From positions 663,457 to 727,456 of the forward strand of contig CACVBU010000956.1 of NCBI GenBank assembly GCA_902728285.1: a stretch of DNA of 64,000 nucleotides, written 5' to 3'. Origin of the DNA: Clytia hemisphaerica (lineage: Eukaryota; Cnidaria; Hydrozoa; Leptothecata; Clytiidae). Position numbers and translations under genes: made by a program. This document shows positions 34,481-45,991 of the stretch, one piece after another (position 1 is the stretch's first letter; each line of letters opens with the position of its first letter). Below the pieces are notes generated by a model. The model saw nothing but the letters and a program-made list of their open reading frames with translations. It ran no database searches and had not been told where the DNA came from.

Positions 34481-36585
34481 CAACATTGTGTCTTATTTAA
34501 ATTTACACATTTCAGTTTATTTATTTCTATATTAAAAGCAATTATTTCCTAAAAATAAAGTCTTTTTGAAAACAAGAAACTTAAAATGACAGTGGTTTAA
34601 CGTAGAATTTTCAGTCCTAAAGCTTTATGAAAACTTGAGCAAAAACTATAAGATTTGAGAGAATGTTGAAAAAGGTTTACAAAGAAAAATCACTAAAAGG
34701 TTTCTTTGGTTTGAAAGTCTCTAAAGCAAAGAAAATGTTCAAGAAAGTATGAATCAACACGAATCAATTTCCTCGCTTCAACCGTCATCTTGTTTTGTTT
34801 TGAAAAACATTTGTTGTTTAAGGAGCGCGAAATCAGAAAATATATCTTTTTTAGCCAGTACCCAACTTTAGCAAGCTTTTCCCTGTCCAGACGGCAAAAA
34901 GTGTGGTACTGGTATTAAGCGCTGTTTCTACCAAAATGGACAGACAGAAGGAAACACGGACAAAAAATAGCGAGACTTTCATTAAAGGCCCACTCGCTAG
35001 CGCTGGGCCAATAAAAAAAGTCATCCATCTAAACTTCTAAACTTCCGTATGATTTCCAATCTGAATAATGAAATAAAAAGCAAATGATTACTTATTCTAC
35101 TAAAATAACATAAATAATGTAAAAGAATTTTCGCCTGCGGCGCTATCGTGCTCGGTTTGCTTGAATCTTTTTAGCGAAGCTCCTAAAATTTATAATTCGA
35201 ACCCTATGTATTTGGCTTTACTCAAGTAAATTTAATGAACTTTAAGGAAAATGATAACTTGCTTTGGCACCTCTTTCCCCAAAGGCTTCAAAAATGTAAA
35301 GTAATAGCAACAAAAAGTTTTCCTCGGAATCGACTTACTGTGGGGTTGATCCTGTTCATCACGATCATCTGAATCTGTTAGACTGAAAACGTAATAAATA
35401 AGTTATGACAATATTTTAGGTAGGATTATGGCATCAAAACATAATGATAAAAACACCTTTTCGGCTTTAAATGATACAAATTCAAAAGTCCACTCAATGA
35501 TATACAGAATGAATTTTAAATACATGTACATTTTTTTTTATTAAAAGACTTTTTAACGTTTTTGAGATTTTATGAGACAATCCTGGACAAACTATGAAAG
35601 ACTAATTTTAAGACTAAATTTCGTGAGTTTTTAGAAAAACCTTGCAAATTTCCGCAAAAATTGATTGCCTTAAGGTATATCATTAGACTTACCATTTGTG
35701 GCAAATAAACCAACAAACAATAAATGCAGTGGTATTATCCATTATTATTATTTATTGACTAAAAAAAATTGACACTTATCTGAGGTTACATTGTATTTAC
35801 CAGTCAAACAAAAGTTATCCAATCGACATACTAAACGGTTATTTTCGTTTACGCATGGACCGTGTAGAAAAGTCGAAGTTGTAAACATTTTGTTCTGAAG
35901 AAAGAGAGTCGACGAGTGAAGAGACAGCACGAAAACATGATATGTATTTTACGAGACCTTTAATCTTGGCGTATTTAAAATGTAACAGAAAATTACCCTG
36001 AAATTATTTTAACTCTAATAATCTTAACTAGATCACTGAGTTACTTCTCCTCTTCCTCTATAGAGTGTCCGGAAAAAAGTGAAATAGAATTCAAATACTG
36101 GGATTAAATTCATTTCTCCCTGATACACGATGAGTCATTTATTGTCGTCTCTCTGCATTAAAGGACTTAATCGGACTTAATCGAAAATTCCTTTGTATTT
36201 ATCTTATCAATCGACATACTAAACCAAAAAAGAATATGTTTATAGGCTTATCGTTTTCTGAAAGTACTGGTTAAAGCATCAAGCAAAAAAACAAATAGTG
36301 GATCATTTACTTTTTTTGCTTCGAAATATAAGATTAAAAGGGATTAAAACTTTAAAGTAAAAGTAACAGGAAAGAAAAGAAAGACCCTGCAGCTCTCAAA
36401 GCTTGCTCAAAATCAACAAAAATAACTTGAGCTGATGGTTAAGTATGTTCTTCAAGGTTGTTCTACGGGGCAGACCAACCCTGTTTTTACCGAAATTGAA
36501 ACAAATAAAAAAGCTGAGAAAACGGATTTTCCAAAATAATTAGTAATCTGAAAATAAGTTCAAAATAACATGTATATTTTTTATA
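34481..36585. other. Mostly non-coding; possible small exon inside
   Basis: AT-rich. Paired phrases AAGGCCCAGC (33738) and GCTGGGCC (about 35004) may mark ends of a larger decayed repeat. Apart from the candidate exon at 35339-35382 no gene is seen. Confidence 0.35.
35339..35382 (-). CDS. Candidate 44-nt internal exon
   Basis: On the minus strand a good acceptor (TTACGTTTTCAG) precedes 44 nt encoding LTDSDDRDEQDQPH, followed by a consensus donor (GTAAGT). Acidic, polar composition fits the other short exons in this genome. I cannot assign it to a gene; the nearest minus-strand gene upstream (the pseudokinase) already has a stop codon, so this may be from another transcript or chance. Confidence 0.3.
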
Positions 36586-37427
36586 CGACGGGTACAAAAT
36601 GCATAAAACATAATGCATATTGCATAATGCATAATATTTGAAAAATTTGAATTTTAGAGGCTATAATAAGGATAATTGGAGAGATAATACTTTCAACAAA
36701 ACAAATATACCATTTTCTACCAGAAAATAAAAGGTAGAAAGCTGTAAATTTGAATTTTGGATGATGAAGAAAATCCACGATCCACTGAAAATGCTTGTTG
36801 CCATTTTGATTTTCATAGGGGCATAGTTGTATTTTACAGAGCGTAGTATAGTGTAGAAAAAACACAAAAATATCTCCTCCGTATATTACTTTTCTTACTC
36901 GAAAACGTAAATTTTATTGCAAGATCTTTATTCTGGGTTTTATCAGAGATCTTTTCGAACAATTCCTAATATAATCAACTGGTTTTCCCTATCTTACAAA
37001 TCATTAGGGTCATTAACCATGTGAATGCTTTTTGTTAGATAAGTCAATATAAATTAAAGAGCTTCATGCAAAAGCTAGATCAAAGAAAATAAACTTAGAA
37101 TCTTTTTACATTCGAATGTTTATGTGTTTACCTTTGTTTGAGAAAGAAAAAGGGGGAAACCTTTCTGATCAATCTGATCTTTTGCATCTTCTTATTATTT
37201 ATGCTGACGGAAAACCCTTTGTTATTGATTCGAATTTTCTTATTCGTTCGGATTCGAAAAGTAAATATCATGTCTGGGGAAATCCTTCTGATTGGAATGT
37301 TTACTTAAGAAACTCTTCTAAAGAGGTTTTCGAGGTTTTAGCCTCTACAAAGGAGAGTTTTAGAAAATATAAAATCGTTCTGTAAATTACACAATACTAT
37401 TATGTTTTATGCATTATGTACCCGTCG
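36586..37427 (+). mobile_element. 842-bp Mutator-like transposon with 10-bp target duplication
   Basis: The 29-bp inverted ends start CGACGGGTACAAAATGCATA and match with one mismatch (36586-36614 and 37399-37427). ATTTTTTATA is duplicated exactly on both sides (36576-36585 and 37428-37437). A 9-11 bp duplication is typical of the Mutator superfamily. There is no transposase, so it would be non-autonomous. It carries the ORF at 37116-37385 and sits 4 bp past the stop codon of the pseudokinase gene, in its 3' UTR. Confidence 0.8.
37116..37385 (+). CDS. Unrecognised 89-residue ORF inside the Mutator-like element
   Basis: It begins at ATG (MFMCLPLFEKEKGGNLSDQS), continues with LLHLLIIYADGKPFVIDSNF and a YHVWGNPSDWNVYLRN stretch, and ends KYKIVL with the stop 11 bp before the right inverted repeat. 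Composition is balanced and protein-like, unlike the shadow frames around it, but I know no matching family. It could be captured host sequence (a Pack-MULE-like arrangement), or the tail of a lost longer ORF. Nothing in the sequence shows a function. Confidence 0.4.
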   Translation: MFMCLPLFEKEKGGNLSDQSDLLHLLIIYADGKPFVIDSNFLIRSDSKSKYHVWGNPSDWNVYLRNSSKEVFEVLASTKESFRKYKIVL

Positions 37428-37441
37428 ATTTTTTATATGTT

Positions 37442-39028
37442 TTAAAAAAAGTCTTGGACATGGATCCAAAGATTAAATTGTTCTCTCATAGCCATACAAA
37501 TGCTAATAGTCTCAGCAATGTCTCTCGACAAACAAGAGTCTTTTGAAACGTAGCGATTGAATGTCCTTAAAAGCAAACCAAAACTAAATTTATCTGACAC
37601 TGTAGAAGGTGGTTGTAAGCCTTTTCGCACCACCTCCGGTAAATGGTTCCATTCATTCATGTTCTTCTGTTTGAAAGTCAATTCTTTGACTGATACGATT
37701 CGACAAGCCCAGGAAAAATTTGTTATTATTGGAATCGCGTTATAGTTTACATGGACAGTTGACGTGTTTATGAGGTTGTGAATGACACCTTCTTGATGTA
37801 TGTGGGTCAAACCATCTGCGAGTCCAACAATAAAACTACGAACGAAGTTTGAAGTTAGGGACGACTTTTTTTCAAAAACGACGACAAGGGTACATTTGAG
37901 CTGAACCGAAACACAGAATGAAAAAATGCATCATCCGTGCATGTTATCCCCAAAGGGCTTATAATATTTTTATGTTTGTCAATTGTTCGCAGCAATTTCA
38001 GTTCATGGCTCAAAATAACGAGCGACTGTTCTTTGGAAACCTTTTTTTTCAAGTTCTTTAAATTGATCATCTCCCCATCTTTTATTGACAATTTAAAGTA
38101 TTCAAACTCACCATCGCTATAAACAAACAACTTATCTTTCAAATTTTCAACTTCAACGAAGTCAATATCAGTATCAAGCAAGACTTCATCACAATAGCCT
38201 ATATGGTCTGAGAACAATGCCGAATCACTAATACGGATGGTTCGTTGTTTCAGAGATTTTTCCAGCTTTAATCTACCTAAGTCAAAGCTTCGAGTTGTAA
38301 GGTAGTGGTTTTTGACAAGTAGTTTCGCATTATCTATTCTGAGTTCTTCCTTTTCCTTATCCACTTTAACAGCATGACGAGAATCATAAGCGACCCCTTT
38401 TTGCCTTAATGAACCCCATCTTGCTGCAACTGAATTATCCTGTTTGTCAAGGTTTTCCTGAAAACAAAACAAAAAAATAAATAAAGTTACATAAAAGTAC
38501 ACAAAAATTCACCGTATACACACAACGTAAGAGTATTACAAACCAATTTATTAGTCTACAGTCCTTAAAAAGTGGAAAATGGTAAACAAAAAGCCCCCAT
38601 AAATTATTTCATATGGGATGTATTTAATGTGTGTTCATAAACTTGAGAGCCATTCACAAAGCCGTTAAATTTGATGTTTTGGTGTTTCTCTTTTTATGTT
38701 CTTTATTCTTTTTATTCTCTTTATATGTTCACATAAATTATATAATATAATTTATGAGGATTTTTTAGGGGGTCAGTACAAAAATCCAAGACATAAATGA
38801 GTACTAAAAGGTAATACCCCAACCTGTTTTGAAATTGTATCTCTAATTTATGTCATACAAGATAATTAATCTTATTTAAATTAAAAATCCAGTAAAGAAG
38901 TTAATTCTTTGCTAAAAAACACAAACCTTTCTATTATTTTTGAAGGAATACTTTTCAATGATTTCCAAGGATTTGATTTCAACAACTTCAGCTTCGCTTT
39001 TTTCTTTCAGCAATTCAACTATCTGTTT
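37442..39028 (-). CDS. Pseudokinase-like gene, last two exons, one apparent frameshift
   Basis: Exons 39028-38927 (KQIVELLKEKSEAEVVEIKS...) and 38457-37442 join in phase 0 by GT-AG. The second exon carries an N-lobe (HELKLLRTIDKHKNIISPLG), then the catalytic-loop position HQEGVIHNLINTSTVHVN in place of HRDLxxxN, TNFS in place of DFG, NHLPEVV for APE and SDKFSFGLLL, a well-kept SDVYSFGxLL. The key catalytic Asp residues are missing, so it should be a pseudokinase. The two halves are in different frames; adding one A to the 7-A run (37866-37872, shown as T on plus) restores one frame. Upstream exons are not found; a CACTA fragment lies immediately upstream. Confidence 0.65.
38458..38926 (-). 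other. Intron of the pseudokinase gene
   Basis: AT-rich intron of 469 bp with donor GTTTGT at the upstream side and acceptor TTTTGTTTTCAG. Nothing else noted. Confidence 0.5.
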
Positions 39029-39076
39029 CTATAAATTGATAGATAAAAATCATATTTATAATTTTTAAAGTCCGTT

Positions 39077-40337
39077 TCAAAATATTTGGCGGTCCGCACA
39101 TTTTCTTAGTACACAAATTTTGTTTTTATCGCAAAATTCACAAAAATATTTATAGAAAATATTCAAACAATCCTTTGCCCATTTCAAATCTTTTTTGGTA
39201 ATTTCTTCACTGAGCATAACATGTGTTGATTCTACAAGCAAGGCAAGATGATTCCAATAAAGTGGAGGGAGAGTACTTTCCAAACAAGGTAGAGAATAAA
39301 AGAGAAGCCATGCTCTCAATTCATTAGCTAAAAGCAACAAAATCAAAATTGTATCAGTATATGATGAGGAAAATTCAAAACTTACTGCTAAGAAAAGCCT
39401 GAAAGAGCATCAAATAGGTGGTCAATTATATTCTGATTCTCTCTTTGATTATTTCATCTCAACAAAAACACTTAAGGTACATTAGGGGTGTTATTTAGTA
39501 AATTTGATTTAAATTCGATATAGTCACAGTGTTTACTATTACTCTTACCTTTTAAATGTCCAAGATTTCCAGAAAGTGGTCGAAGTCTACGAGATATGTA
39601 ATCTACTGGTTTCATCTCTTCTAGTCGAATGTCTACATCTTTAATCTAGAGAAATATCATACACTAAAGGAGTAAGAAAGGATTGCTGAAGATTGACCTT
39701 GATGAAGAATTAAAAAACCAATAGTACAATCATAAGTTAATTATATTTCTATCAGCGGAGACATCATTAAGTAAGGAAATAAGTAGCATAACTTGCAAAA
39801 CATTTTCTTCTTACCATGTGTCCAATATAATAATCAGGATAAGTTTTATTCTCTTTATAAAATGCTTTATGCTCAGAAGGGTCGAACCAGCAAGTAATCA
39901 ACATCTTAGTTATACCCAATAAGATACCATGCACATAACCAGGAACCACACCAAATGTTATACTGAATTCTGGTACGAGCAGTAGACTAGATGGACCTTT
40001 AATACCGTTGACCTTCAAAATTATACAAAAACTGTTAAAACAACACTGCAAAACAGGGTCTACAAATAAAAGAAATCGAAATGTAAAAAAAAAAACAGTT
40101 TAGAAAATTAGCCATTATCAAGAGTCAAATTTTTAATTATTACCTTTTTCCTTGCTTGATGGTGGCTTTTACTGCATCATTGAATGTTCCATCGTCAGTT
40201 CTTTCTTTCTGTTTGATTGCCTCATCATAAGGTTATGTTTGAACGTTGTCTGTTGAATCCGGTTCTATTAGCATATTTTCTTTCAACTTATTGAATAAAT
40301 CCTTTGAACTTATCAAAGAGCAGTCAGTTTCATAAAT
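39077..40337 (-). pseudogene. CACTA/EnSpm-type transposase fragment with introns
   Basis: Four exons on the minus strand: 40337-40144, 40032-39815, 39645-39549 and 39327 to about 39077, all in compatible phases. They give VNGIKGPSSLLLVPEFSI, GVVPGYVHGILLGITKML (the VPDYMHxxLLG motif), DVDIRLEEMKPVDYISRRLR and NELRAWLLFYSLPCLESTLP, as in animal CACTA transposases of the TNP-like family. An in-frame TAA interrupts the first exon after NVQT, and the C-terminal exons are missing. It is therefore a broken copy, retained next to or inside an intron of the pseudokinase gene. Confidence 0.7.
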
Positions 40338-40446
40338 CTATCAAACAGATAATGGAATAATCTTAAGTAGCCGCCGCAACTCCGTAATTGACTATAATAA
40401 TAAGGGATTGTTGTGTTTGATTATTATTGTGGCGTGGTCTTATTGA

Positions 40447-42751
40447 TTGAAAATTATGTTGAACTTTAGAAAATCCCGACAATGTAATCCTCTGAGAAAG
40501 CTCGATAGTAATGTTTTACTGAATGATATTGATGCTAGTAAAGATTTCAATCGAATAGTTCATGATGGAATACAACACTCGAATCCGCTTGTTGATAAAT
40601 ACGAAGCTCTCACTACTGCTATGACTTCTGCTGCTTCAACTGTATTGCCACAAAAAGCTCGTGTTAGTCCAGACTGGTTCACCGAAAATGAAACTGAATT
40701 GTCAAATTTGATTGAAAAGAGAAACCTTGCTATACTATGTAAAATGAATCGTGTTACAAGAAGGACCACTGAAAACCTTCGTGTCGCTCGGAAGCAGTTG
40801 AAATCTGCCATCTCAAGGGCAAAGAACAATTGGGTTAAAAGTGTCTGTGATAAAGTAAATCAAAGAGACACTACTCGTACCGGTACTCAGGCATATTGGG
40901 ACAGCATTAAACTTTTAAAAAGGGGAATGGAAAAACCTCCCCCAAGCAAGCAAACGATGATGATGAAACCGAACGGTGACAGATGTACCAGCCCTGAAGA
41001 ACATGCTAATGTGTTCCGTGACCATTTTGAGAATCTCTACGACAGAACAGCTACTTTCGATCCATCTGTGTTAGACCTATTAGAACAACGACCGATTTTT
41101 CCGAATATTGATTATATCCCAGATGACAATGAGATACGTAAAGCCATCGGTCGCCTCAAGAACAAAGCACCGGGAGATTCGTCTCTTACACCTCAAATGT
41201 TCAAAACTCTACTTGAGGACAACGTATGTTTTAATCTACTTAAAGATATTATCGTTGATATATGGGTGAACGAAATTTGCCCTACCGATTGGAACACTGG
41301 TCTCCTCAGGATATTACCTAAAAAGGGGGATTTAAGAAAGCCCGGGAACTATCGAGGCATTATGCTCTTAGAATCCTCTTATAAAGTAATTGCCATCCTG
41401 ATTCACAGTCGACTTCAACCACTTATCGAGAGCCTAGATCATGAAACTCAATGCGGTTTTCGAAAAGATAGGGGTTGCGTAGATGCGGTGTTTTCTGTCA
41501 AGCTGGCAATAAAGAAACGCAGAGAGCATAATCAAGAGACTTGGATACTGTTTCTAGACCTTGTCAAAGCCTTTGATAGGGTCCCTCGCCAACTTCTTTG
41601 GATGGTCCTTGAGAAATTCGGTACGCCAAAGAAGCTCGTTTCGCTGCTCAAATCACTTCATTCATCCTTCCAAGTGAAATTCGTAGTCGACGAAGTGTCC
41701 CACACGCTGAAATGCACAATAGGCGTCAAACAAGGAGACATATTAGGACCGGCCCTGTTCACCATCTTCATCGCTGCAATCATGATCACCTGGAGAAAGA
41801 AAACGAACCGACCACTCTGTCTTTTCCACACAAAAAATGATTTCCAGATGACGGGTCGTCGTTACAATGCCAAAGGTTCCGAATTCCCAGTCGAAGACTC
41901 CGAATATGCAGACGACACTGCAGTACTTTTCGAATCTCGCGAGATTTTGGCTGAGTACTCACCGCTACTTATTGAACATTTCGATCTTTTCGGTATGGAA
42001 ATCCATAAAGGTGACCTAGAACATCCAGACAAACCTGCGAAAACGGAAGTTCTATTCGTATCCGCTCCTGAGAAATCTTACCGAAACGCTGCCACTTTTG
42101 ATGATACTGATCTTTCAAATATCAATTTTGGTGGAAGTTATTTCTTCCCTGTAGTTGAAAAGTTCTGTTACCTCGGCACCATGATTACCCGCGACTGTAA
42201 AGATAGCGAAGATGTATGTTGTCGAATCAAAAAAGCAGGTAATGCCTTTGGTGCATTACGTAGTTCTTTATTCTCAAACCCATCGATAACGTATGAAGCC
42301 AAAGGTGCTGCCTATTGTATCCTCATCCTTCCCATTCTTCTGTATGGTGCAGAATCTTGGTGTTTAACGGAAAATCTTTATAATCAATTACGAACATTTC
42401 ATCATAGATGTGCTCGTTCAATGCACCGAATAAATCGTCGACACGTTTATTTACACCGGATAAGTAGTAATGAGTTGCTTGAAAATTTAAATATCCATTC
42501 GATTGATGTTTATATTACAAAAAGGCAATTGTCGTGGCTCGGCCACGTGTCTAGAATGTCTTTTGAAAGAATGCCGAGGAAATTGTTATCTTCGTGGGTC
42601 AAAAATCGTAGACCAAGGGGCGCACCTGAATTTACTTTTGGGCGTGGAATGTATAAAGCACTTCGTCGTGCTAATATCAGTAAAGATAATTGGTTTGTTT
42701 TTGGCGCAAGATCGTTGTGAATGGCGTAGAATGATTAATAGTTTTAAATAA
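40447..42751 (+). CDS. Non-LTR retrotransposon RT, 5'-truncated
   Basis: 757 residues open from 40447; the first ATG is at 40456. It lacks the endonuclease and begins in the linker. RT motifs follow in order: LPKKGDLRKPGNYRGIMLLE, CGFRKDRGCVDAVF, WILFLDLVKAFDRV (motif A), GVKQGDILGPALF, and SEYADDTAVLF (motif C, YADD intact). Later come CYLGTMITRD, LYGAESWCLT, and LSWLGHVSRM near the end. The layout recalls RTE-like or related LINEs, but I cannot fix the clade. The frame stops at 42720 (TGA); shifting by one base continues as DRCEWRRMINSFK to 42751, the likely original end. One long ORF with intact YADD implies a young insertion. Confidence 0.8.
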
Positions 42752-42859
42752 TGTCTATTTTTTAGTGCTATATTGTTTTGCTTTATTACGCGTAGTAATT
42801 TCCTAGAGATATTTTATTTAATATTTAATTTTTCTAGGCCAATTCCTAATGATCTAGGA
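42752..42859 (+). other. 3' UTR of the truncated LINE
   Basis: AT-rich tail after the RT ORF with no clear poly-A or microsatellite end. The element boundary is uncertain. Confidence 0.35.
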
Positions 42860-43361
42860 TGGTTCACTCTCACTCTCTCTCTCTCTCGTGGTCTTATCAC
42901 AAATTTCTTCATTTCGCGTCCTCGTTGGGTCTAAAAAGTGAGTCGGTCGGTCGGTCGGTTGGTCGTAAAAATTTTCCGGTTTCCATTTTTCCATCCATTT
43001 TTGGAGTGCATTTTTGGCGGAAACTGCGCCAGCCAGCCAGCCAAAACAACCGTGTGTAGTGGGTGGTTTAAAATTATGACCTTTGAACACTGTGACCTCC
43101 GACCCCAAAATGGCGCATGTAATGATAAACAAAGTCAAAATGCTGCGAATTAGCCTCCGTCTCGGAAGAGGACTGGGCCTGAATTTGCGGACGTTTTCAC
43201 AGTTTCACTTTCGTTTTCGGCTATACGACAGCGTTTTCAAGCAGAAAGCAGAGGAAATCGGTGAAATTATGGCAGGGAATGGTAACCTATTTTTCCAGTG
43301 TTTCTCAAGATTGGAGCAAGATTATCGAGATTATTGTTCTAGAAAGTTCATAAAGGCCTAA
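42860..43361 (+). promoter_or_regulatory. GC-richer island with possible 5' exon
   Basis: It is visibly richer in G and C than its surroundings, with a CT dinucleotide run (about 42867-42890) and GGTCGGTCGGTCGGTTGGTC near 42948. Such islands often mark promoters in AT-rich invertebrate genomes. An ATG at 43270 opens MAGNGNLFFQCFSRLEQDYR and a donor-like GTAACC follows the fifth codon. TTAGCCTCCGTCTCGGAA at 43150 is mirrored at about 44967-44984, so the island may be the end of a 1.8-kb repeat. Function is inference. Confidence 0.35.
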
Positions 43362-44939
43362 TAGTTTCAGATTAGTATGATTTCATCAGAAAAAACATTT
43401 ACACCAAAGCTCCTTATTGATATGTGAAGGCTACCATAAATAGCAATGTCCTCCATCAGAACAACTATAACATAAGGGACAAGGACAGTCAAGAAGTCTA
43501 CTTCTTTGTTGAAAATTTGCACAAAATACTTAGAGAAAATGGTACAATGGAAGCCCATTCTTTACTCCTAAATGATAGTTGAAAGATCAGCAGTTGAGAG
43601 GGTTGATTAAAATAGAACTCAAAGCACACAATAAAGTATACATATATATTTGTCCAGAAAGAACTGACATGTTGTTTGCTTTGTTTTGGTGTTCAAAGAT
43701 ATGTACTTATCAGTCCTAAAAAATACAAATTCGAATATAATGAAGGCAATGAGTCTGGTTAAATGTTACTATATTTACAAGAAAGGATTACGGAAAAAAT
43801 ACTACTGGTATGTACTACTGATTATAAACTAAACTCAAAAACTAAAACTTTACCATAAATTTACATTACGACAATTTAAAAATCTATCTTTTATAGCAAC
43901 AAAGAAAAAAACCTGGCTCAAAGTTTTAAAAACAGAGCTAGTCAGAGCTTCAATTCAGTAGGTATACAGAGCTTTCAAAATTTGAAAACAGACACTGCAT
44001 TGGTTACTACAAGACATACTATCCACATGGTTTTTTCGATTCATGAAAAAAATAAAGTATTTATCAAAAAAAGGTTCTCTTTTTTTTTGGTAATCAATTT
44101 CAACAAACAACAATCAATATAACAGTTTTTTGAAAACCATCCCACAGTGTAAACATTATCAACCAACTAAACCCACACCGCCATAATTGTAAAAATAAGT
44201 CAATATAATTTATATCAACAATTTCTCGTAAAATGTTTTTTTCCAACATTGTGATACCAATCATGGCTGGAGGCATCATGTGTAGAGGAGAGTGACTGTG
44301 TGGCATTTCATTGCTTTTAATGATCACGATACCAAACATCAACCAAACAAAACTGACGCCAAGCCAAATCTTTCGATTAAAAATTTCCATGAAAATTATA
44401 ATTGAAAGTTATCTCGTAAAATGCTTTTTTCAACATTCTGGAGGTGTTCAAAGTTAGAGGTATCATATGTAGAGCCAAGCAATACATGAAAAGTCATTTG
44501 CTATCCCATTTGCCATGAGATATATGAGTCAACAAATCAAACAAAAACCAACAAATCATGTCTCTTCACTTTCATGTCACATCTTGTTTATATGGGGTAT
44601 CAGAAAGCCAATCCACAAGAAGAGCCATCTTCCTTTATTATGGAGTGTTCCAAAACTATTGGTAGGTTGTTTGGAAGTAAAGAAACCCACACAGTTTGTT
44701 TTATTTTGAAGATATAACTTGAAAACAAACTGCATCTTTCCAGTAGAAACTCATGTTTCAACCTGCTACATAACATTGGTCAGTCGGGTCTGCTACTAAC
44801 ATGTAATAGTTTTATTATAGCCGAGCTTGAGAATCCGTAGGCAGAACTTGTAACATGTATTATGTGTATAATTATGTCAGTCGACTTGAATCATGATACA
44901 TTACTCACATTTCACTGGATGCATTTTCGCTGTGAAATT
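43362..44939. other. AT-rich, no gene seen
   Basis: Open frames on both strands are short and without domains. Related phrases CTCGTAAAATG-TTTTT-CAACATT occur at about 44225 and 44413, suggesting an internal duplication of roughly 190 bp. Confidence 0.4.
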
Positions 44940-45805
44940 ATCAGCAAAATTTTCTGACCGCGTTCTGAGACGGAGGCTAATGCGCTAGAAATCGCTTGCA
45001 AAAAATCGACAATAATAAAATTTTAGAACGAAGGAAAGGTCATTGACAGAAAAAGTCCGACAAATTTACCGACTCACCGACTCAATTCTACTCAATTTTC
45101 GAGAGTCGGTCGACGGGAAACGAAGATATTTGTAATTGCCGCCTTATTGCTAACATCATGTCGCCTTGCTGGATGGATTGAGAGTTTCATGTAAAAAGTG
45201 TACCGTCAACATAGCCCTATCTTTTCACTTCCCTGCCTGCCTAACTTTTCCCTCGGCTTTTGTTGCGCGCTTGTTTCACTTTCGTTTTTTAAAAGTATTT
45301 ACATTAAAGATTGGGTAAAGTACAACGGAAATGTCTGGCAGCAAAGTTAAATGATAGGGCTGATGACGGTAAATTAAAAAAGTTATAACCATAATACCTT
45401 ATTTTGGGAATTCGTTATCATCAAAAGCACTGTTGTTCTCAGTTGCACAATATGGTGATTGATTTTCTGCCGCTGGCGGGTCTAGTTGATGATTCCAGCA
45501 GCTTACCTTCTCCTGAGCAGCAGCAACAACATTGTCATCATGACAACCTCACTACACGCGCCATTATTGTTTTTGTTCTGAAGGACCTTATCACTTAGCT
45601 TTGTTACGTTCATAAGGCCGCGCGCGAAAACGCAGATTCAGAAACAGAGGAAAAACGTGCGCGCTGTGTGAAGTAGAAAGATAAGTGAATATTCACGGCA
45701 GCCAAAAAGTCTACCTCACGCTTCATGTTTGAGTTCAGAGCAAGAGGTGACTTCATCTAAATATTTTTTTAAAAACAAAACTTTACAAACAGATTTAACC
45801 ACAAA
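44940..45805 (+). promoter_or_regulatory. GC-richer island upstream of a 61-residue ORF
   Basis: It includes CCGACTCACCGACTC, GCGCGCGAAAACGCAG (45619) and a CGTGCGCGCTGTGTG stretch. It contains the MITE at 45201-45371. The ATG of the downstream ORF follows by about 30 bp. It may be the promoter and 5' UTR of that ORF; no TATA box is evident. Confidence 0.35.
45201..45371. repeat. MITE with TACCGTCA ends
   Basis: TACCGTCAACATAGCCCTAT at the left end mirrors ATAGGGCTGATGACGGTA at the right end. Related fragments with TAGGGCTGTTGACG and TACCGTCAACGTG occur near 46238-46258 and 46492-46530. No ORF. Confidence 0.55.
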
Positions 45806-45991
45806 ATGAATACATGGGCAGTCGTTAGTTGGGAGGATGGTGGCGAAGCAAGTGCCAAACTAGAAGAATTGTTTTCCAACCAGGAAAAGGAGATTGGGAC
45901 AAAAGTTCAGGGGAGGTTTCTAAATCCCAAAAAGACGAGTACTGGAGGAAATAACAATAAAGACATCTATCATGTCTTCAGGCTTGATTAA
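45806..45991 (+). CDS. Possible first coding exon or small protein, 61 residues
   Basis: It starts at an ATG preceded by ACAAA, encodes MNTWAVVSWEDGGEASAKLE followed by ELFSNQEKEIGTKVQGRFLN and a GGNNNKDIYHV tail, and stops at 45989-45991. Composition is protein-like and it follows a GC-richer island, so an expressed small ORF or a first exon is plausible. I recognise no family. No splice donor lies inside the frame in good context; a GTATGT donor-like site follows the stop. Confidence 0.35.
   Translation: MNTWAVVSWEDGGEASAKLEELFSNQEKEIGTKVQGRFLNPKKTSTGGNNNKDIYHVFRLD

Noticed and set aside
45360-45390. Hammerhead ribozyme core (CTGATGA) near Penelope-like sequence expectations
   Set aside because: The required GAAA and stem II do not follow, and the site is 8 kb from the Penelope-like element.
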